Shown here: in pieces, positions 32,801 through 41,854 of the stretch
How the letters are laid out: each line of letters opens with the position of its first letter
How positions within the stretch are numbered: position 1 is the stretch's first letter
Origin: Salinivirgaceae bacterium
GTDB lineage: Bacteria; Bacteroidota; Bacteroidia; Bacteroidales; Salinivirgaceae
Assembly: GCA_028709085.1 (NCBI GenBank)
Contig: JAQVXQ010000004.1
Span: 1-55,487 of the forward strand
Reading direction: 5' to 3'
Length of the DNA: 55,487 nt
Made by a program: the position numbers and the translations under genes
The notes under the pieces: generated by a model
Told to the model about the DNA's origin: nothing
What the model saw: the letters and a program-made list of their open reading frames with translations, nothing else
Database searches by the model: none

Positions 32801-34061
32801 CGTTGAAAATATCCCCTTCTCCTACTCTAATTCTATCAATGGGTTCCCCATCCTCGTCGAGTACATCTCGATAACCCCATTGACAATCAGGAATTACTTC
32901 GCCTTTACCAGGCCAGTTAGATAATTCATCTAAACCTGATTCGTCTTTATAAGGGCCTTCAAAAAAGTCGAACCCAACAGCGGGTGGATTTTCACCATAA
33001 GTATTACCTGAACCATCACCATCTTTATTGGTAAAGTTGTAACCAAACATAAGTCCGCGATTAACATCACACCCTAACAAATCATCTCTAGCGTCACCTA
33101 AGTCAATATCACTCCAAACGCCAAAAAAGGCATTGTTTAAGGTATAAGAGGATCTATTAATTAGTTGATAATTATAGAATGTCATATTGTTTAGTTCGTC
33201 ATTGGTGGAGAAAGCAAATCCTTGAGCTCGTACTTCCATTCCAATAGCGGCACCCTGTGTTTCGGTATGAATGTTACCCTTATCATTATATACCCACCAT
33301 ATGGTTTGGTCGCCATATAACGTAACAGATGAGTTATTTAGACTATCTGCACGACGTTCAGGAATAAATTTACAGTCTCTGTCGCCTGCATCAAATTCAT
33401 AATTTGGGTAATCACCATCCTCTGCGGAATAGCGGCCATCGTTGTTTACATCCGCAAAGGGTGCTAAAAAACGATCATACTCATTATCCTCGGCAGTAAA
33501 ATCAGGTCCATTTCCTGGCCATTCAGCAAGTACCGTAGGAACAGTATATCCAGTAAAATCGCGCGCCCGAGTCTCTTCATCGGCATCATACCAACTTATA
33601 AAACGGGAAACCATTTCCCTATCAACTTTCCATAGTCGGTCATATTGATTACACACTTCCGGCGTAACATTACCCATATTATCCCCTTTTGAAACAAGAG
33701 GTCCGGGCCAATAATCGTCTTTTCCCTGCGAAGTAAATGTACGTGCAGATACCCGTAGTTGACCATTAACGTCAACTCCAGCAACCCAAATACCACCGGC
33801 GAAAACAGAATGCTTTCCAGATCCTTTAGGAATTTCGTAGGAAGCATTACCATCTTGCCATTTCCCACCATTGGTTCCAATAATAGCTTTCACATTATTT
33901 AAATCAATAAAAGCGGTTGCATTTCCAGGAGCGCATCCAGCAGATACATTTTTAACTCCTTTATTTTTGCCGTTATTATTACTGACAGGCGGCTTAGCGA
34001 AAACAAAGCCAACTACGCTAAAGGCTGTCAGAAACAGAAATAAAATTTTTAAATTTCTCAT
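29826..34061 (-). CDS. Large secreted protein with type IX-like C-terminal domain
   Basis: 1411 residues with a signal peptide (residues 1-22, ending FVFAK). The body is beta-rich, with many Asp/Asn/Gly turns such as DVNNDGRYSAEDGDYPNYEFD, which resembles a calcium-binding dockerin-like loop. No catalytic domain is recognised. The last 85 residues, from FTNLPKECVVKIFNISGTLIRE through GGVYIIHVSV, match the type A T9SS sorting domain, but the tail runs on as KWFGVLRPADLSNF instead of ending in the usual basic stop. It sits between a TonB receptor and a PorV-like barrel, so it is probably surface-displayed and works with them. Binding to a metal or organic ligand for the receptor is possible but unproven. 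Confidence 0.8.
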   Translation of the reverse strand: MRNLKILFLFLTAFSVVGFVFAKPPVSNNNGKNKGVKNVSAGCAPGNATAFIDLNNVKAIIGTNGGKWQDGNASYEIPKGSGKHSVFAGGIWVAGVDVNGQLRVSARTFTSQGKDDYWPGPLVSKGDNMGNVTPEVCNQYDRLWKVDREMVSRFISWYDADEETRARDFTGYTVPTVLAEWPGNGPDFTAEDNEYDRFLAPFADVNNDGRYSAEDGDYPNYEFDAGDRDCKFIPERRADSLNNSSVTLYGDQTIWWVYNDKGNIHTETQGAAIGMEVRAQGFAFSTNDELNNMTFYNYQLINRSSYTLNNAFFGVWSDIDLGDARDDLLGCDVNRGLMFGYNFTNKDGDGSGNTYGENPPAVGFDFFEGPYKDESGLDELSNWPGKGEVIPDCQWGYRDVLDEDGEPIDRIRVGEGDIFNGNINGLNFGDGIIDNERWGMRRFIIYEIGSDPVIGDVEVAIDYYNYLRGIWKDGSRMTYGGNGTTGTIATDFLFPWDSDECNWGTIGVDPGDNTPGGWRMSSEADGRVLTSAGSFILRPGATNYITYGVPWARDFINGHMGSVELLKLADDKCQKLFENCFRMIEGPNAPDLTVVELDRKLLIQISNPASSNNYNEQYSEEDPFITKNYTDRRYKFQGYQVFQLKNRDVTVNQLYDTQFSKLVYQCDIEDNVTRLINFEWDANAQANSYAIMVEGENKGIRHSFHLTYDMFGSSGDTRLVNYKKYYYIAIAYAYNRYKRYDQNDGNLLDGQKLPYLASRKGATGEIKKYEFTPQPTYLGSGGIQTNSEYGDIPPMSVHSGRGNSVNFIDLTDECHDDILRNNSVSVRKYKKNAGPVQVTVIDPLNVVDGDFVLFIEPDSVNIKGASGYDFTLGGPTGFSNTDNNGLILNSKWTLVRNGVDTLAGDVWMRNSNEYLIPEYGIAINMLQSQYPIEKVGSLQSVASFNNGLIGSSKTYSNPTIPWFDGFNDADGQIPLNWIRAGSYRASGYNDVIGADDDQNYEQVLNGTWAPYKLVSVNRYGPGNDMVTPSTINHQKYRLPSIDFVITKDTSKWTRCIVIETCENTRVNGVTIYPNPIAEGGARKFMLRQAPSKNKMGISADTVGQISSTNPNDPNYISAYGMSWFPGYAIDVETGERLNIAFGEDSYLIGQNGRDMIWNPTTSYFSIDGTPQFGGKHYVYVFSTGHGHSSVAPFPKYDSGQLLFDAFKQRTTDANLTTTLTRIGNAMLNAAWVTIPRIPVEYQWKEYADMPESDVNIKIRIANPYMRNMGSLYGNPIEDQINKGYPYFKFSLDGLSAVRNSKQVLVDNLDRINVVPNPYYAYNPYEKTQLDNIVKFTNLPKECVVKIFNISGTLIREFVKSNDQTWIDWNLTNSSDVPIAGGVYIIHVSVPNVGEKVLKWFGVLRPADLSNF

Positions 34062-34091
34062 CGCTATGTAGATATTATTTGTTTCTAGTTA

Positions 34092-37000
34092 TTAAAATGA
34101 AAACAGCACACCAATTCTGGCAGTCCGAGGCATACGATAGTTGAAAGGACTATTAATCCACATACTATATATTTCTGGGAAAGCATTGGTTTGACTCGAT
34201 ATCATATTTTGATTATTGGCATATGTTAACCACCCGTTATCATCAGGATTACCTGTAGTAGAATAAACTCCAGCAATATTAACAAAATCGAAAAGGTTTG
34301 AAACATCAAAGTAAACATTAATAAAACCATGTTTATCTTTCCCTTCACTATCTGTACCTAGCTTAATTTTAAAGTCCTTATCAAGCCGAATATTGACTGT
34401 CTTAGTCCAAGGCATATTGTTTTCATTCAGATTACCAACTAAAAAGTTTGTTCCTTTAGCACGTACTGAATAGGGATTACCACTACCAGCATTCACTGTA
34501 ATATTTAGACCTGCATTCGCTAAAATATCTTTCCCCATCACTTTAGGACCATTGTAATCTTTTCCTTCTGAGAATCGATAGTCTATAACTACGCTAATTT
34601 GATGACGCGAATCAAAATCCAATGGATAAATCGTCCTTAGATTTGGAAATCCTTTACTAATTAGATTTAACGCTGTGGTTGCATCTGAACCTGTTCCTTT
34701 TGCAAACTGTAATGTGTAGGCACCACGTAAAGAGATATTTCCAGTACGACGTAAATCATACGACAATGTTAATCCTTTAACAGTTCCAAAGTCCAAGTTT
34801 CCATAGGTAAAATAAGTAACCGGGTACGCTCCTGGGATACTCATTAATTGTATCATATCGCGCATTTCACGATAAAAGGCAGATATTTTAATGGATGATG
34901 TTTCGGACACTTTTTGTTGAAATCCGAGTTCATAGGCAATCGTTTTCTCAGGACGGGTATTGGGATTTGAAATAATGCTATTTCGTTTATCCTTAATAAA
35001 CAAATAGTCAAGATAATCAATTCTACCAATATCAGGTCTTTTAGTTAGCACATCATAATGTGCATAAAAAAGAGCTTCGTCTGAAATAGGGAAACTAAAC
35101 GCAATACGAGGCATTGGGATAATTTCGGGTTTGTAATCGGTAAATGAATTTAAGAAACTCTGAGAGCCCACTGTACTTCCATCAGCAAGGAATGGACTTA
35201 CTCCGGATCCTGTTTCAGGATTCGATATAATTAAACCATTTTCATTATACCAAGTTCTTCCATCTCTAAATCCTGTAATCGCAGATGGGTCTGTTACACT
35301 ATTAACATAGATCGTTGATCCATTTGGGATGTTTCCAGGAATGGTTAATTCACCATTATCGTCATACATCCAAGAGAAATTTTCAATAGGATAACTTTCG
35401 CCCACACCATGTGCTTCGAAGAAAAGGTAGTCGTCTTTAAGCACTTTTTGATTCAAATCAAAATAATCGACACGTAAACCTAAATTTAAAACTAAGTCAT
35501 TAAAGGCGAACTTATCTTGAATATAACCTGCCATATAAATGGGTTCAAAAGGAGCTATATCTCTATTAAAGCGATTATTGTTGCGCTCATCCCTAAATTG
35601 TTTTGTGAAAAAATCATTAAATGTTGAGCGACCTTTAGTTTTATTTCCTTTATAGTCAAAACCATAATAGCTTACTAAATTATTACCATTGGCAAATAAT
35701 TCATCGGGGCTAAAGAATTCGATATTCATATTTGCGGGGTCGAAACCATCCACATTCAGCCACTCTGATCCTGTAATATCCATCCCCAGTGATTGGCGTA
35801 AACGGATATCAAACAAAGATTGAGATTGATTTGCATTTAACCGTGGGTAAAGAATTGTATCGTTAAATACTGGGTTTCCGTATGGGTCATGTATGGTATC
35901 CCCATTCACGGTTAAGAACTGCGCATCGGGGTTTTCAAAATCTAAGTTTTCAATATGGAAATTGGTTAAACTCCGTGCTAAGAACCATAAACCTGTTGGC
36001 GCTGCACTATATCCACGGTCGGTGCGTTTCTCATACTCAAAACCTGCAGAAATTTCATGACCTTTTATATCAAAGGATAACGATCCTACTACACGAATTT
36101 GAGTGTTATCACCCTTCGAATATCCATTTGATACCGTTCCAGGCATATCAATTCTCCCTGTACCTCCAAAACTCTGAAATTGCATTCCATCAGGAACATT
36201 ACCATTAAGATACCCTCCCCCATTTTCAAGGTCAGCGGTTGTATGCATACCAGCAAAGAATGGAAATCTTCCATAGGAATCTGTATAATACCTTTGATTA
36301 TATACAGCAAGTAATGGGTTAATATCCGTGCCAACTACCGTATCTAAGGTATAAATAAAGGCATCTTGCAAATAAGCTCGTCTATTTTCTATGGTATCAT
36401 ACCCATATTCAAAAGTTGCAACGGGACGTATGGTATATTGACCATAATAACCATATTTAAACAAGTCGGCCATATAATCTTCATGACCTTGTTCAGATTT
36501 GTTTTTAGAAACATCAAACTGAAGAGAATACTTAATGTTGTTAACCATTGTAGCTGCATCTCCTTCTGATTGTTCATTCCTAAAACTTTGATTAATCCGA
36601 GCGTAACCACGTAAAGTAAGCGCTGTATATAGAGGATTATTATCCCAGTTCATAAAAGTACGACGTGTGTCGGTAACCTTTTGACGAGCGAAATTTAAAT
36701 TCCCTCCTAACGTAAACTGGGTATTTTGGAAAGGTTTAATATCAATTTTCCCGGCGGCCATAGCGCTTAACGCATCAGCGTTATTCCGTATATCAACCGT
36801 TTCATATGCACTATTCCCAAATTCGTATGCTCGAAGACGAGTTCCATTGCCTTGCAAAATAAATGGATTCCTTTTTAAGGAATCAAGAAATTCTGATTTC
36901 AATGATTTATATCCAATGGATGAAGGGCGACGCTCACCGCGTGTTCCTATTTCACCCGCCAACATAAATCCAATAATAGGTTTTGAAGTAATCTTCTCCG

Positions 37001-37808
37001 TCTTTGGATCCATGGTTTTTTTACTATAAAGAGGTCCGCTAATATTAAGAGCAGCCATATGATCCTTATAAGGCGTTAAAAAAGTTGAAGTATGTCCTTC
37101 GAAACTACCATAAAAATGGCGACTGGGTCCCTTTGTAACAATACTAATAATACCTCCGGTTGCATCCCCGTATTTTGCCGATAAACCCCCAGTAACTACG
37201 GCAATTTGTTCAATTGCACTTTTGGGAATACCGCTTGAACCGCGTACTTTTACACCATCAACATAATAGCTGGTGGCTTCTTGACGAGCTCCACGTACAG
37301 AGACAACTGCACCATCCTCGGCATAAACACCTCCAACAGTAGCAGCAACAGCATCGGCCGAGCGGCCTTGCATCTTGCCTATGTCTTCTGAGGTTACGGT
37401 ACCACCGGACTGGGTGTTATCCTTAGAAATTAACGGAACCTTGTAATCGACAATAATCACTTCGTCAATTTGCAAAGACGAAGGAGTCAATTCAATGTCA
37501 ATATAGATGATTTGATCTGCAATAACCAAAACAGCGTTTAATTGCTGGGTAGAATACCCTACAAAAGACGATTTAACAGTAAATCGTCCGGCTGGCACCG
37601 GTTTTATTAGACAAACTCCATCAAAATCTGACGTTCCACCTGTAAGCTGTTCCCCATCGCGCTCAACGGTTACGTTGGCAAAAGGGACCGGCTCTTTAGT
37701 TTTCGCATCAAGAATACGTGCTCTAATCGTCCCAGACGACTGCGCACATACTGTGCCCATTAAAAGGACAGAACTCACAACAAAGAGTAACTTTCTGAAC
37801 ATAATCAC
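34092..37808 (-). CDS. TonB-dependent outer-membrane receptor
   Basis: A 1238-residue TonB-dependent receptor. Signal peptide 1-23 (VCAQ); carboxypeptidase-regulatory-like domain about 24-105 (GTIRARILDAKTKEPVPFAN); plug domain about 120-230 with VSVRGARQEATSYYVDGVKV and GGLSAKYGDATGGIISIVT; the rest is a 22-strand-type barrel ending MPRTARIGVLFSF with the terminal aromatic. It is not SusC: there is no SusD neighbour. It heads an operon with a 30-nt gap to the large secreted protein. The ligand is not predictable; the partner suggests a large surface-bound substrate or a role in exporting/anchoring the secreted protein. Confidence 0.93.
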   Translation of the reverse strand: MIMFRKLLFVVSSVLLMGTVCAQSSGTIRARILDAKTKEPVPFANVTVERDGEQLTGGTSDFDGVCLIKPVPAGRFTVKSSFVGYSTQQLNAVLVIADQIIYIDIELTPSSLQIDEVIIVDYKVPLISKDNTQSGGTVTSEDIGKMQGRSADAVAATVGGVYAEDGAVVSVRGARQEATSYYVDGVKVRGSSGIPKSAIEQIAVVTGGLSAKYGDATGGIISIVTKGPSRHFYGSFEGHTSTFLTPYKDHMAALNISGPLYSKKTMDPKTEKITSKPIIGFMLAGEIGTRGERRPSSIGYKSLKSEFLDSLKRNPFILQGNGTRLRAYEFGNSAYETVDIRNNADALSAMAAGKIDIKPFQNTQFTLGGNLNFARQKVTDTRRTFMNWDNNPLYTALTLRGYARINQSFRNEQSEGDAATMVNNIKYSLQFDVSKNKSEQGHEDYMADLFKYGYYGQYTIRPVATFEYGYDTIENRRAYLQDAFIYTLDTVVGTDINPLLAVYNQRYYTDSYGRFPFFAGMHTTADLENGGGYLNGNVPDGMQFQSFGGTGRIDMPGTVSNGYSKGDNTQIRVVGSLSFDIKGHEISAGFEYEKRTDRGYSAAPTGLWFLARSLTNFHIENLDFENPDAQFLTVNGDTIHDPYGNPVFNDTILYPRLNANQSQSLFDIRLRQSLGMDITGSEWLNVDGFDPANMNIEFFSPDELFANGNNLVSYYGFDYKGNKTKGRSTFNDFFTKQFRDERNNNRFNRDIAPFEPIYMAGYIQDKFAFNDLVLNLGLRVDYFDLNQKVLKDDYLFFEAHGVGESYPIENFSWMYDDNGELTIPGNIPNGSTIYVNSVTDPSAITGFRDGRTWYNENGLIISNPETGSGVSPFLADGSTVGSQSFLNSFTDYKPEIIPMPRIAFSFPISDEALFYAHYDVLTKRPDIGRIDYLDYLFIKDKRNSIISNPNTRPEKTIAYELGFQQKVSETSSIKISAFYREMRDMIQLMSIPGAYPVTYFTYGNLDFGTVKGLTLSYDLRRTGNISLRGAYTLQFAKGTGSDATTALNLISKGFPNLRTIYPLDFDSRHQISVVIDYRFSEGKDYNGPKVMGKDILANAGLNITVNAGSGNPYSVRAKGTNFLVGNLNENNMPWTKTVNIRLDKDFKIKLGTDSEGKDKHGFINVYFDVSNLFDFVNIAGVYSTTGNPDDNGWLTYANNQNMISSQTNAFPEIYSMWINSPFNYRMPRTARIGVLFSF

Positions 37809-37910
37809 TTATTTTTGAATAAACATTCCACTTTGAATCGGTAAATATAGAAATTCTCTTTTCAATTTCACAACGATATAGACCGTAAAGTTAAAATTTT
37901 GTTAATAATT

Positions 37911-38324
37911 TTAATTGTAGGGCCTATTTATAATCTCAGAAAGGACAATTGCCTCTCTTAAATTAATCCGTCTAATTTTTTGTTTACTAGATATTTGATT
38001 GTCATAAATGGGATTAAATACTCCCTCTTTCGCCCCTAAAATAACGGGAGACTGTTTATTAACATTTTCTTTAGTTTTTTTAGAGTTACGCACCTCAACT
38101 TTGTCATTTGAGAGGTGTAAATCTCTAATAAGGGAATACTTTGGTTCTACATCCATCATATTCGAAACATCACCAAAATCATCAACATCGTTTAAATCGG
38201 AATTGATGGGGATGGTGGGTTGATTTGCCAATCGTTCTTTTTGTTTTTGGCCTTTAATAAAATTATAAAAAATAAAAAAACCAACAACAACTACATAAAT
38301 CACAATTTCAAAAAAGTCGTCCAT
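37911..38324 (-). CDS. Small membrane protein of unknown function
   Basis: 137 residues with one N-terminal transmembrane helix (about residues 5-23, IVIYVVVVGFFIFYNFI) followed by a basic stretch KGQKQKERLAN and a polar, likely cytoplasmic, tail ending LSEIINRPYN. No recognised domain. Its start overlaps the end of the upstream gene by 17 nt, so the two are co-translated. It lies before the TonB receptor in the same direction with a 102-nt gap; a shared transcript is possible but the large gap argues for a separate promoter. Confidence 0.65.
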   Translation of the reverse strand: MDDFFEIVIYVVVVGFFIFYNFIKGQKQKERLANQPTIPINSDLNDVDDFGDVSNMMDVEPKYSLIRDLHLSNDKVEVRNSKKTKENVNKQSPVILGAKEGVFNPIYDNQISSKQKIRRINLREAIVLSEIINRPYN

Positions 38325-38685
38325 AATATCTTTTCATTTTAAATTGTATATAAGTTATAAAATCTACAGATGGTTTCCCCTTATTAATTCGATTTGCCAT
38401 TTTCTTTGATTCCTTCATACGTCGAAGCACATACTTTTTTTGTTTTTTTTTAGCGTATCGCCGTGCTATGGCATCAGTTTTCCTGTCAAGTTTGCTCTGT
38501 TTTGAAATGGCCTTTCGCTCGTCAAGTTGATTGCGCTTTTTTTCAAAGAACTCAGTTGTGGTTAACCTACGACTTTGTTTTAGTTGCGACTTATCAATTG
38601 AATATTGATGTTGACCACTTAGACTCAAAAACAACAGCCCAAAAACAAATACGAATAATAGTCGTTTATTAAGTAAGAAACCCAT
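38308..38685 (-). CDS. Small basic exported protein of unknown function
   Basis: 125 residues with a signal peptide (residues 1-25, FLSLSGQ). The mature part is very rich in Lys and Arg (KQSRRLTTTEFFEKKRNQLDER, KKKQKKYVLRRMKE) and probably mostly alpha-helical. No family recognised. It overlaps the following membrane protein by 17 nt. High positive charge in an exported protein suggests contact with lipopolysaccharide, phospholipid headgroups or nucleic acid, but this is speculation. Confidence 0.6.
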   Translation of the reverse strand: MGFLLNKRLLFVFVFGLLFLSLSGQHQYSIDKSQLKQSRRLTTTEFFEKKRNQLDERKAISKQSKLDRKTDAIARRYAKKKQKKYVLRRMKESKKMANRINKGKPSVDFITYIQFKMKRYYGRLF

Positions 38686-38787
38686 AATGTTAACCTAGAG
38701 ATCATTTTAGATCCAATTCTCCAAACAATTGAAACTGATTTTGTAGTATCTTTATGATATTAAATTCCACACATAAAAAACTCACCT

Positions 38788-39222
38788 ATGCGACGCTCAA
38801 AGGTACAAAGATATTTGCTCTTATCGACATTTATTTTATTTCTTGGATGCAAAAACGAGCAAAGCCCTGTTCCGCGGGGCATAAATCCAATTACCATAAA
38901 TTTGACTCTTCCGGAATTTAATTCTTTTGTCATTAACACCTCCATTCATATTACAGGTGGCGCAAGCGGTTTAGGAATTGTGGTATATCGCTATTCTCAG
39001 AACGAATTCAAAGCCTACGACCGTATGTGTCCTTCAACAACACATCAAGATTGGATTAAGCTAATAAATAAGGAAAACAGTGTTTTCATGGAATGTCCCG
39101 AATGTAAATCCCGTTTTTATCTTTTTGATGGATCAGTAATTCAAGGACCGGCTCAATTTTATATGTCTGAGTATAGTACATATTACAACCAAACAACGGG
39201 AATACTTACTATTGGCAATTAA
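38788..39222 (+). CDS. Rieske-like lipoprotein with altered cluster ligands
   Basis: A 144-residue lipoprotein: lipobox LFLGC with Cys21. The C-terminal half follows a Rieske fold, with CPS at 81-83 and MECPECKSRFYLFDGSVIQGPA at 101-122. In true Rieske proteins the ligands are CxH and CxxH; here the first His is Ser83 (a His lies at 86) and the second is Cys106, giving Cys81, Cys103 and Cys106 as the obvious ligands. The family is common in Bacteroidota, usually unannotated. The protein may bind [2Fe-2S] with mixed ligands, another metal, or none. It is monocistronic, between the divergent unknown pair and ppiD. Confidence 0.75.
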   Translation: MRRSKVQRYLLLSTFILFLGCKNEQSPVPRGINPITINLTLPEFNSFVINTSIHITGGASGLGIVVYRYSQNEFKAYDRMCPSTTHQDWIKLINKENSVFMECPECKSRFYLFDGSVIQGPAQFYMSEYSTYYNQTTGILTIGN

Positions 39223-39428
39223 AATAGTGCTGAGAAATAAAAAGTATTGCATCAGAGAAGACGATTTAAAGAGCAACCTATATTAATTGTTTTTTTTATA
39301 AAGATACCCAATGAGGTAGCTTTGTTAAATTCCCCAAAAAAGGAGTGTCTTGTAGTTAATAAATCACGTTCACTAACGACACAACTCCAGTGCTGACATT
39401 AACACTGTATTGGTTGAAAATAATCATA

Positions 39429-39460
39429 AAAAAAGCGACTAGGAGTCCTAATCGCTTTTA
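39429..39460 (-). terminator. Terminator of the ppiD gene
   Basis: Near-perfect inverted repeat AAAAGCGACTAGGA / TCCTAATCGCTTTT with one mismatch and A/T tracts on both sides. On the minus strand it begins 19 nt past the stop codon at 39479. Confidence 0.8.
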
Positions 39461-39478
39461 AAATATTTAACAAATCGT

Positions 39479-41587
39479 TTAATGAAAGGTTAATCTATTG
39501 TCTTCTAGTTTAACTGACTCTTCGAGAACTTTGGCTACTTCTGAACCTACTCTATTTTGTAGTGTTTTTCGTAAATTATCTCTTTCAGGTTCAATGGCTA
39601 ACTTATCTGCTTCCATTTCGATCTTATCAACAACATAAAGTAAATATATACCATTATTACCTTCCACAGGATTTGACATTTCATCTTTTTGCAATGTCAT
39701 AGCTACACCGTTTATATTGGGTTCAACTCCAACACCGGGAACACTAAAAGCACTCATGGTAAGACCATTTATCTCTTTTACAGTAGCTCCAACTTTTCCA
39801 GCGATTTGATCAATATCACCCCCTTCTTTAATAGCAGGAGCTAATTTTGCGATCAATTGCTTGGCTTTCTTTTCTTTGCGCACGGTAGCTTCGATTGTAG
39901 TTTTTAAATCATTAAATGGTGTATATCCTTGTTCTTTTCGTTTCTTTAAATAACCCACCACGTAGTTGTCTCCCAACTCAAATATTGGCGAATTGTTATT
40001 ACGATATACGATAATGTCGCCCTCTGTTGCGTAAAAAGCTTCTCGAATAAAGGTACGTGCCGAGGTCAAACCCCGAATATCTCTTGCGGTAGGAACCAGA
40101 CTATTGGCAAGTCGCTTAACAAGTCCCTGATCTTCAACGTTTTTATTGAAACTAGCTTCGTTTTTTGCTGTTGCTGCAAAGCTATTTGCTTTTTGATAAA
40201 CAAATGTACGTGTATTTTCACTCGGAGATATTATCCGTTCAATGGTTGCCATTTGGATTTTCAAAACTTCTTTTCCACGATCGGCAATATATACTATATG
40301 AAATCCTTGTGCCGTTGCCTCAAGAATGTATTCTCCTTTTTTTGCAGCAATAACGGCTGGACTAAATGGTAATGCTTCAACGTTGACCCATGTTAGTTCT
40401 ACACTTGACTCATCAACACTATGTTTTGAAAGTTCTGAAAGTTTTGCACCCTTATTTAATACGTTTAAAAGGCTATCAGCTAATGCTTTCTTAATCGAAA
40501 CTTCTTCTTGTGTAGTTGGGACAATAACAATTTGTCCTATTTGAATAGAATCGGGTTGTTGCTCTTTCTTTACCAATTTAGTGATCTTGAATCTTTCAGA
40601 CTCTTGATAAGGCCCGTAAATCTCCCCTTTTTGCATGGCAAACATCATAGAATCAACTTCGCTATTTGGATACTCGTCTTTGGCATAAAACTTACGATCG
40701 AATATTCCATCAGAGTTCGCACTTACGTAACTTTGATTATCGTTTACCGAAGCAAATTCTTCTTTAAGATCATTCAATTCATCTACAATAACCTCTTTAT
40801 CAGCTACAGTAGCATCAATGGGGAAAATTACATACTCCACATCAATGGATAACTCTTGTTGGTTTTTAGTCTTATTTTTATCATAATATGAGGTCAACTC
40901 GCTGGGTTTTACTTCGATGGTTGAATCAGCAATATCAGTATATGGAAGATATAACGCTTTTAGATCCATTTTTGTCGATTTCTCAATGGCAGCACTTTTG
41001 GCATATAAATCAGTAACAAAGATCCCATTGCTTATGGCACTGAAATATTTATCCGACTTTCTTTCATTGTGTAAGTATTCTTCAAAAGACATCCAGGCGT
41101 CGCGAGAGCGGCCCGTAGGATCACTATCTAAATTTTGAATAAATTGAATAACTCGTTCTGGTTCAAACTGTCCTGTTTCTTCGTTCTTAAATAAGGGTAT
41201 ATTTGTTACTTCAGGATGTACGTTAGACCCTTGTACCATGTCGAGCAATTCCTCAGGAGAAACTGAAATTCCAATTTTCTTAAGTTGCGCATCCATAATG
41301 AGACCATTCACCAACTGATTCCAAACCTGATCTTGAATCTGAGCGTGTGTTTGCTCGTCAAGAGAGTTTTGTCCTGATTGACGCTTCATGTTTTCAACTG
41401 CATCGTCAACACGCCTCTGGTAATCAAGGTAGTTGATAGATTCGCCATCTACTTTTGCGATATCGGGTTGATGATTTTGTTGACCCTTGCCCGAAAAGAG
41501 ATCTCCTAAGATAAAGGATAGCAAAGCTACACCTACAACGGCTATTAATAATCCTGCTCGATTACGTATCTTATTTAATGCTGCCAT
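39479..41587 (-). CDS. Peptidyl-prolyl isomerase / periplasmic chaperone (PpiD/SurA type)
   Basis: A 702-residue membrane-anchored chaperone. An N-terminal transmembrane helix (about residues 10-30, GLLIAVVGVALLSFILGDLF) is followed by a SurA_N-like helical domain and a parvulin domain near residues 340-430 (IQIGQIVIVPTTQEE... EYILEATAQGFHIVYI). The architecture matches PpiD, which helps outer-membrane proteins leave the Sec channel and fold. It is last in the series coaX-barrel-TPR-lptC-CNNM-ppiD, though a 267-nt gap upstream leaves room for a promoter of its own. Confidence 0.9.
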   Translation of the reverse strand: MAALNKIRNRAGLLIAVVGVALLSFILGDLFSGKGQQNHQPDIAKVDGESINYLDYQRRVDDAVENMKRQSGQNSLDEQTHAQIQDQVWNQLVNGLIMDAQLKKIGISVSPEELLDMVQGSNVHPEVTNIPLFKNEETGQFEPERVIQFIQNLDSDPTGRSRDAWMSFEEYLHNERKSDKYFSAISNGIFVTDLYAKSAAIEKSTKMDLKALYLPYTDIADSTIEVKPSELTSYYDKNKTKNQQELSIDVEYVIFPIDATVADKEVIVDELNDLKEEFASVNDNQSYVSANSDGIFDRKFYAKDEYPNSEVDSMMFAMQKGEIYGPYQESERFKITKLVKKEQQPDSIQIGQIVIVPTTQEEVSIKKALADSLLNVLNKGAKLSELSKHSVDESSVELTWVNVEALPFSPAVIAAKKGEYILEATAQGFHIVYIADRGKEVLKIQMATIERIISPSENTRTFVYQKANSFAATAKNEASFNKNVEDQGLVKRLANSLVPTARDIRGLTSARTFIREAFYATEGDIIVYRNNNSPIFELGDNYVVGYLKKRKEQGYTPFNDLKTTIEATVRKEKKAKQLIAKLAPAIKEGGDIDQIAGKVGATVKEINGLTMSAFSVPGVGVEPNINGVAMTLQKDEMSNPVEGNNGIYLLYVVDKIEMEADKLAIEPERDNLRKTLQNRVGSEVAKVLEESVKLEDNRLTFH

Positions 41588-41854
41588 ATTAATGAATTAA
41601 AATGTTTTTATAAAGATTTTTAAGACCGCGAAAATAGTAAAAATCATTGATTATAGCAAAATCGATTCATCTTTTGCTCATAAATAAATCATTTTTATTA
41701 AAATAAACATCATTTTCCCATATCTTACAGGGAAATATTAAACATAAAATTAAAGCAAACAAAATTATTATTCGCTAGCCGATTGGTTAATAAAACTCAA
41801 AATTGTCGGTTGAAACGCTCCTGTTTAATAATGAATTTAAAATTCCTCTATTGC

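Noticed and set aside
34092..37808. SusC of a polysaccharide utilisation locus
   Set aside because: No SusD homologue or glycoside hydrolase is adjacent; the partners are a T9SS-type protein and a PorV-like barrel.
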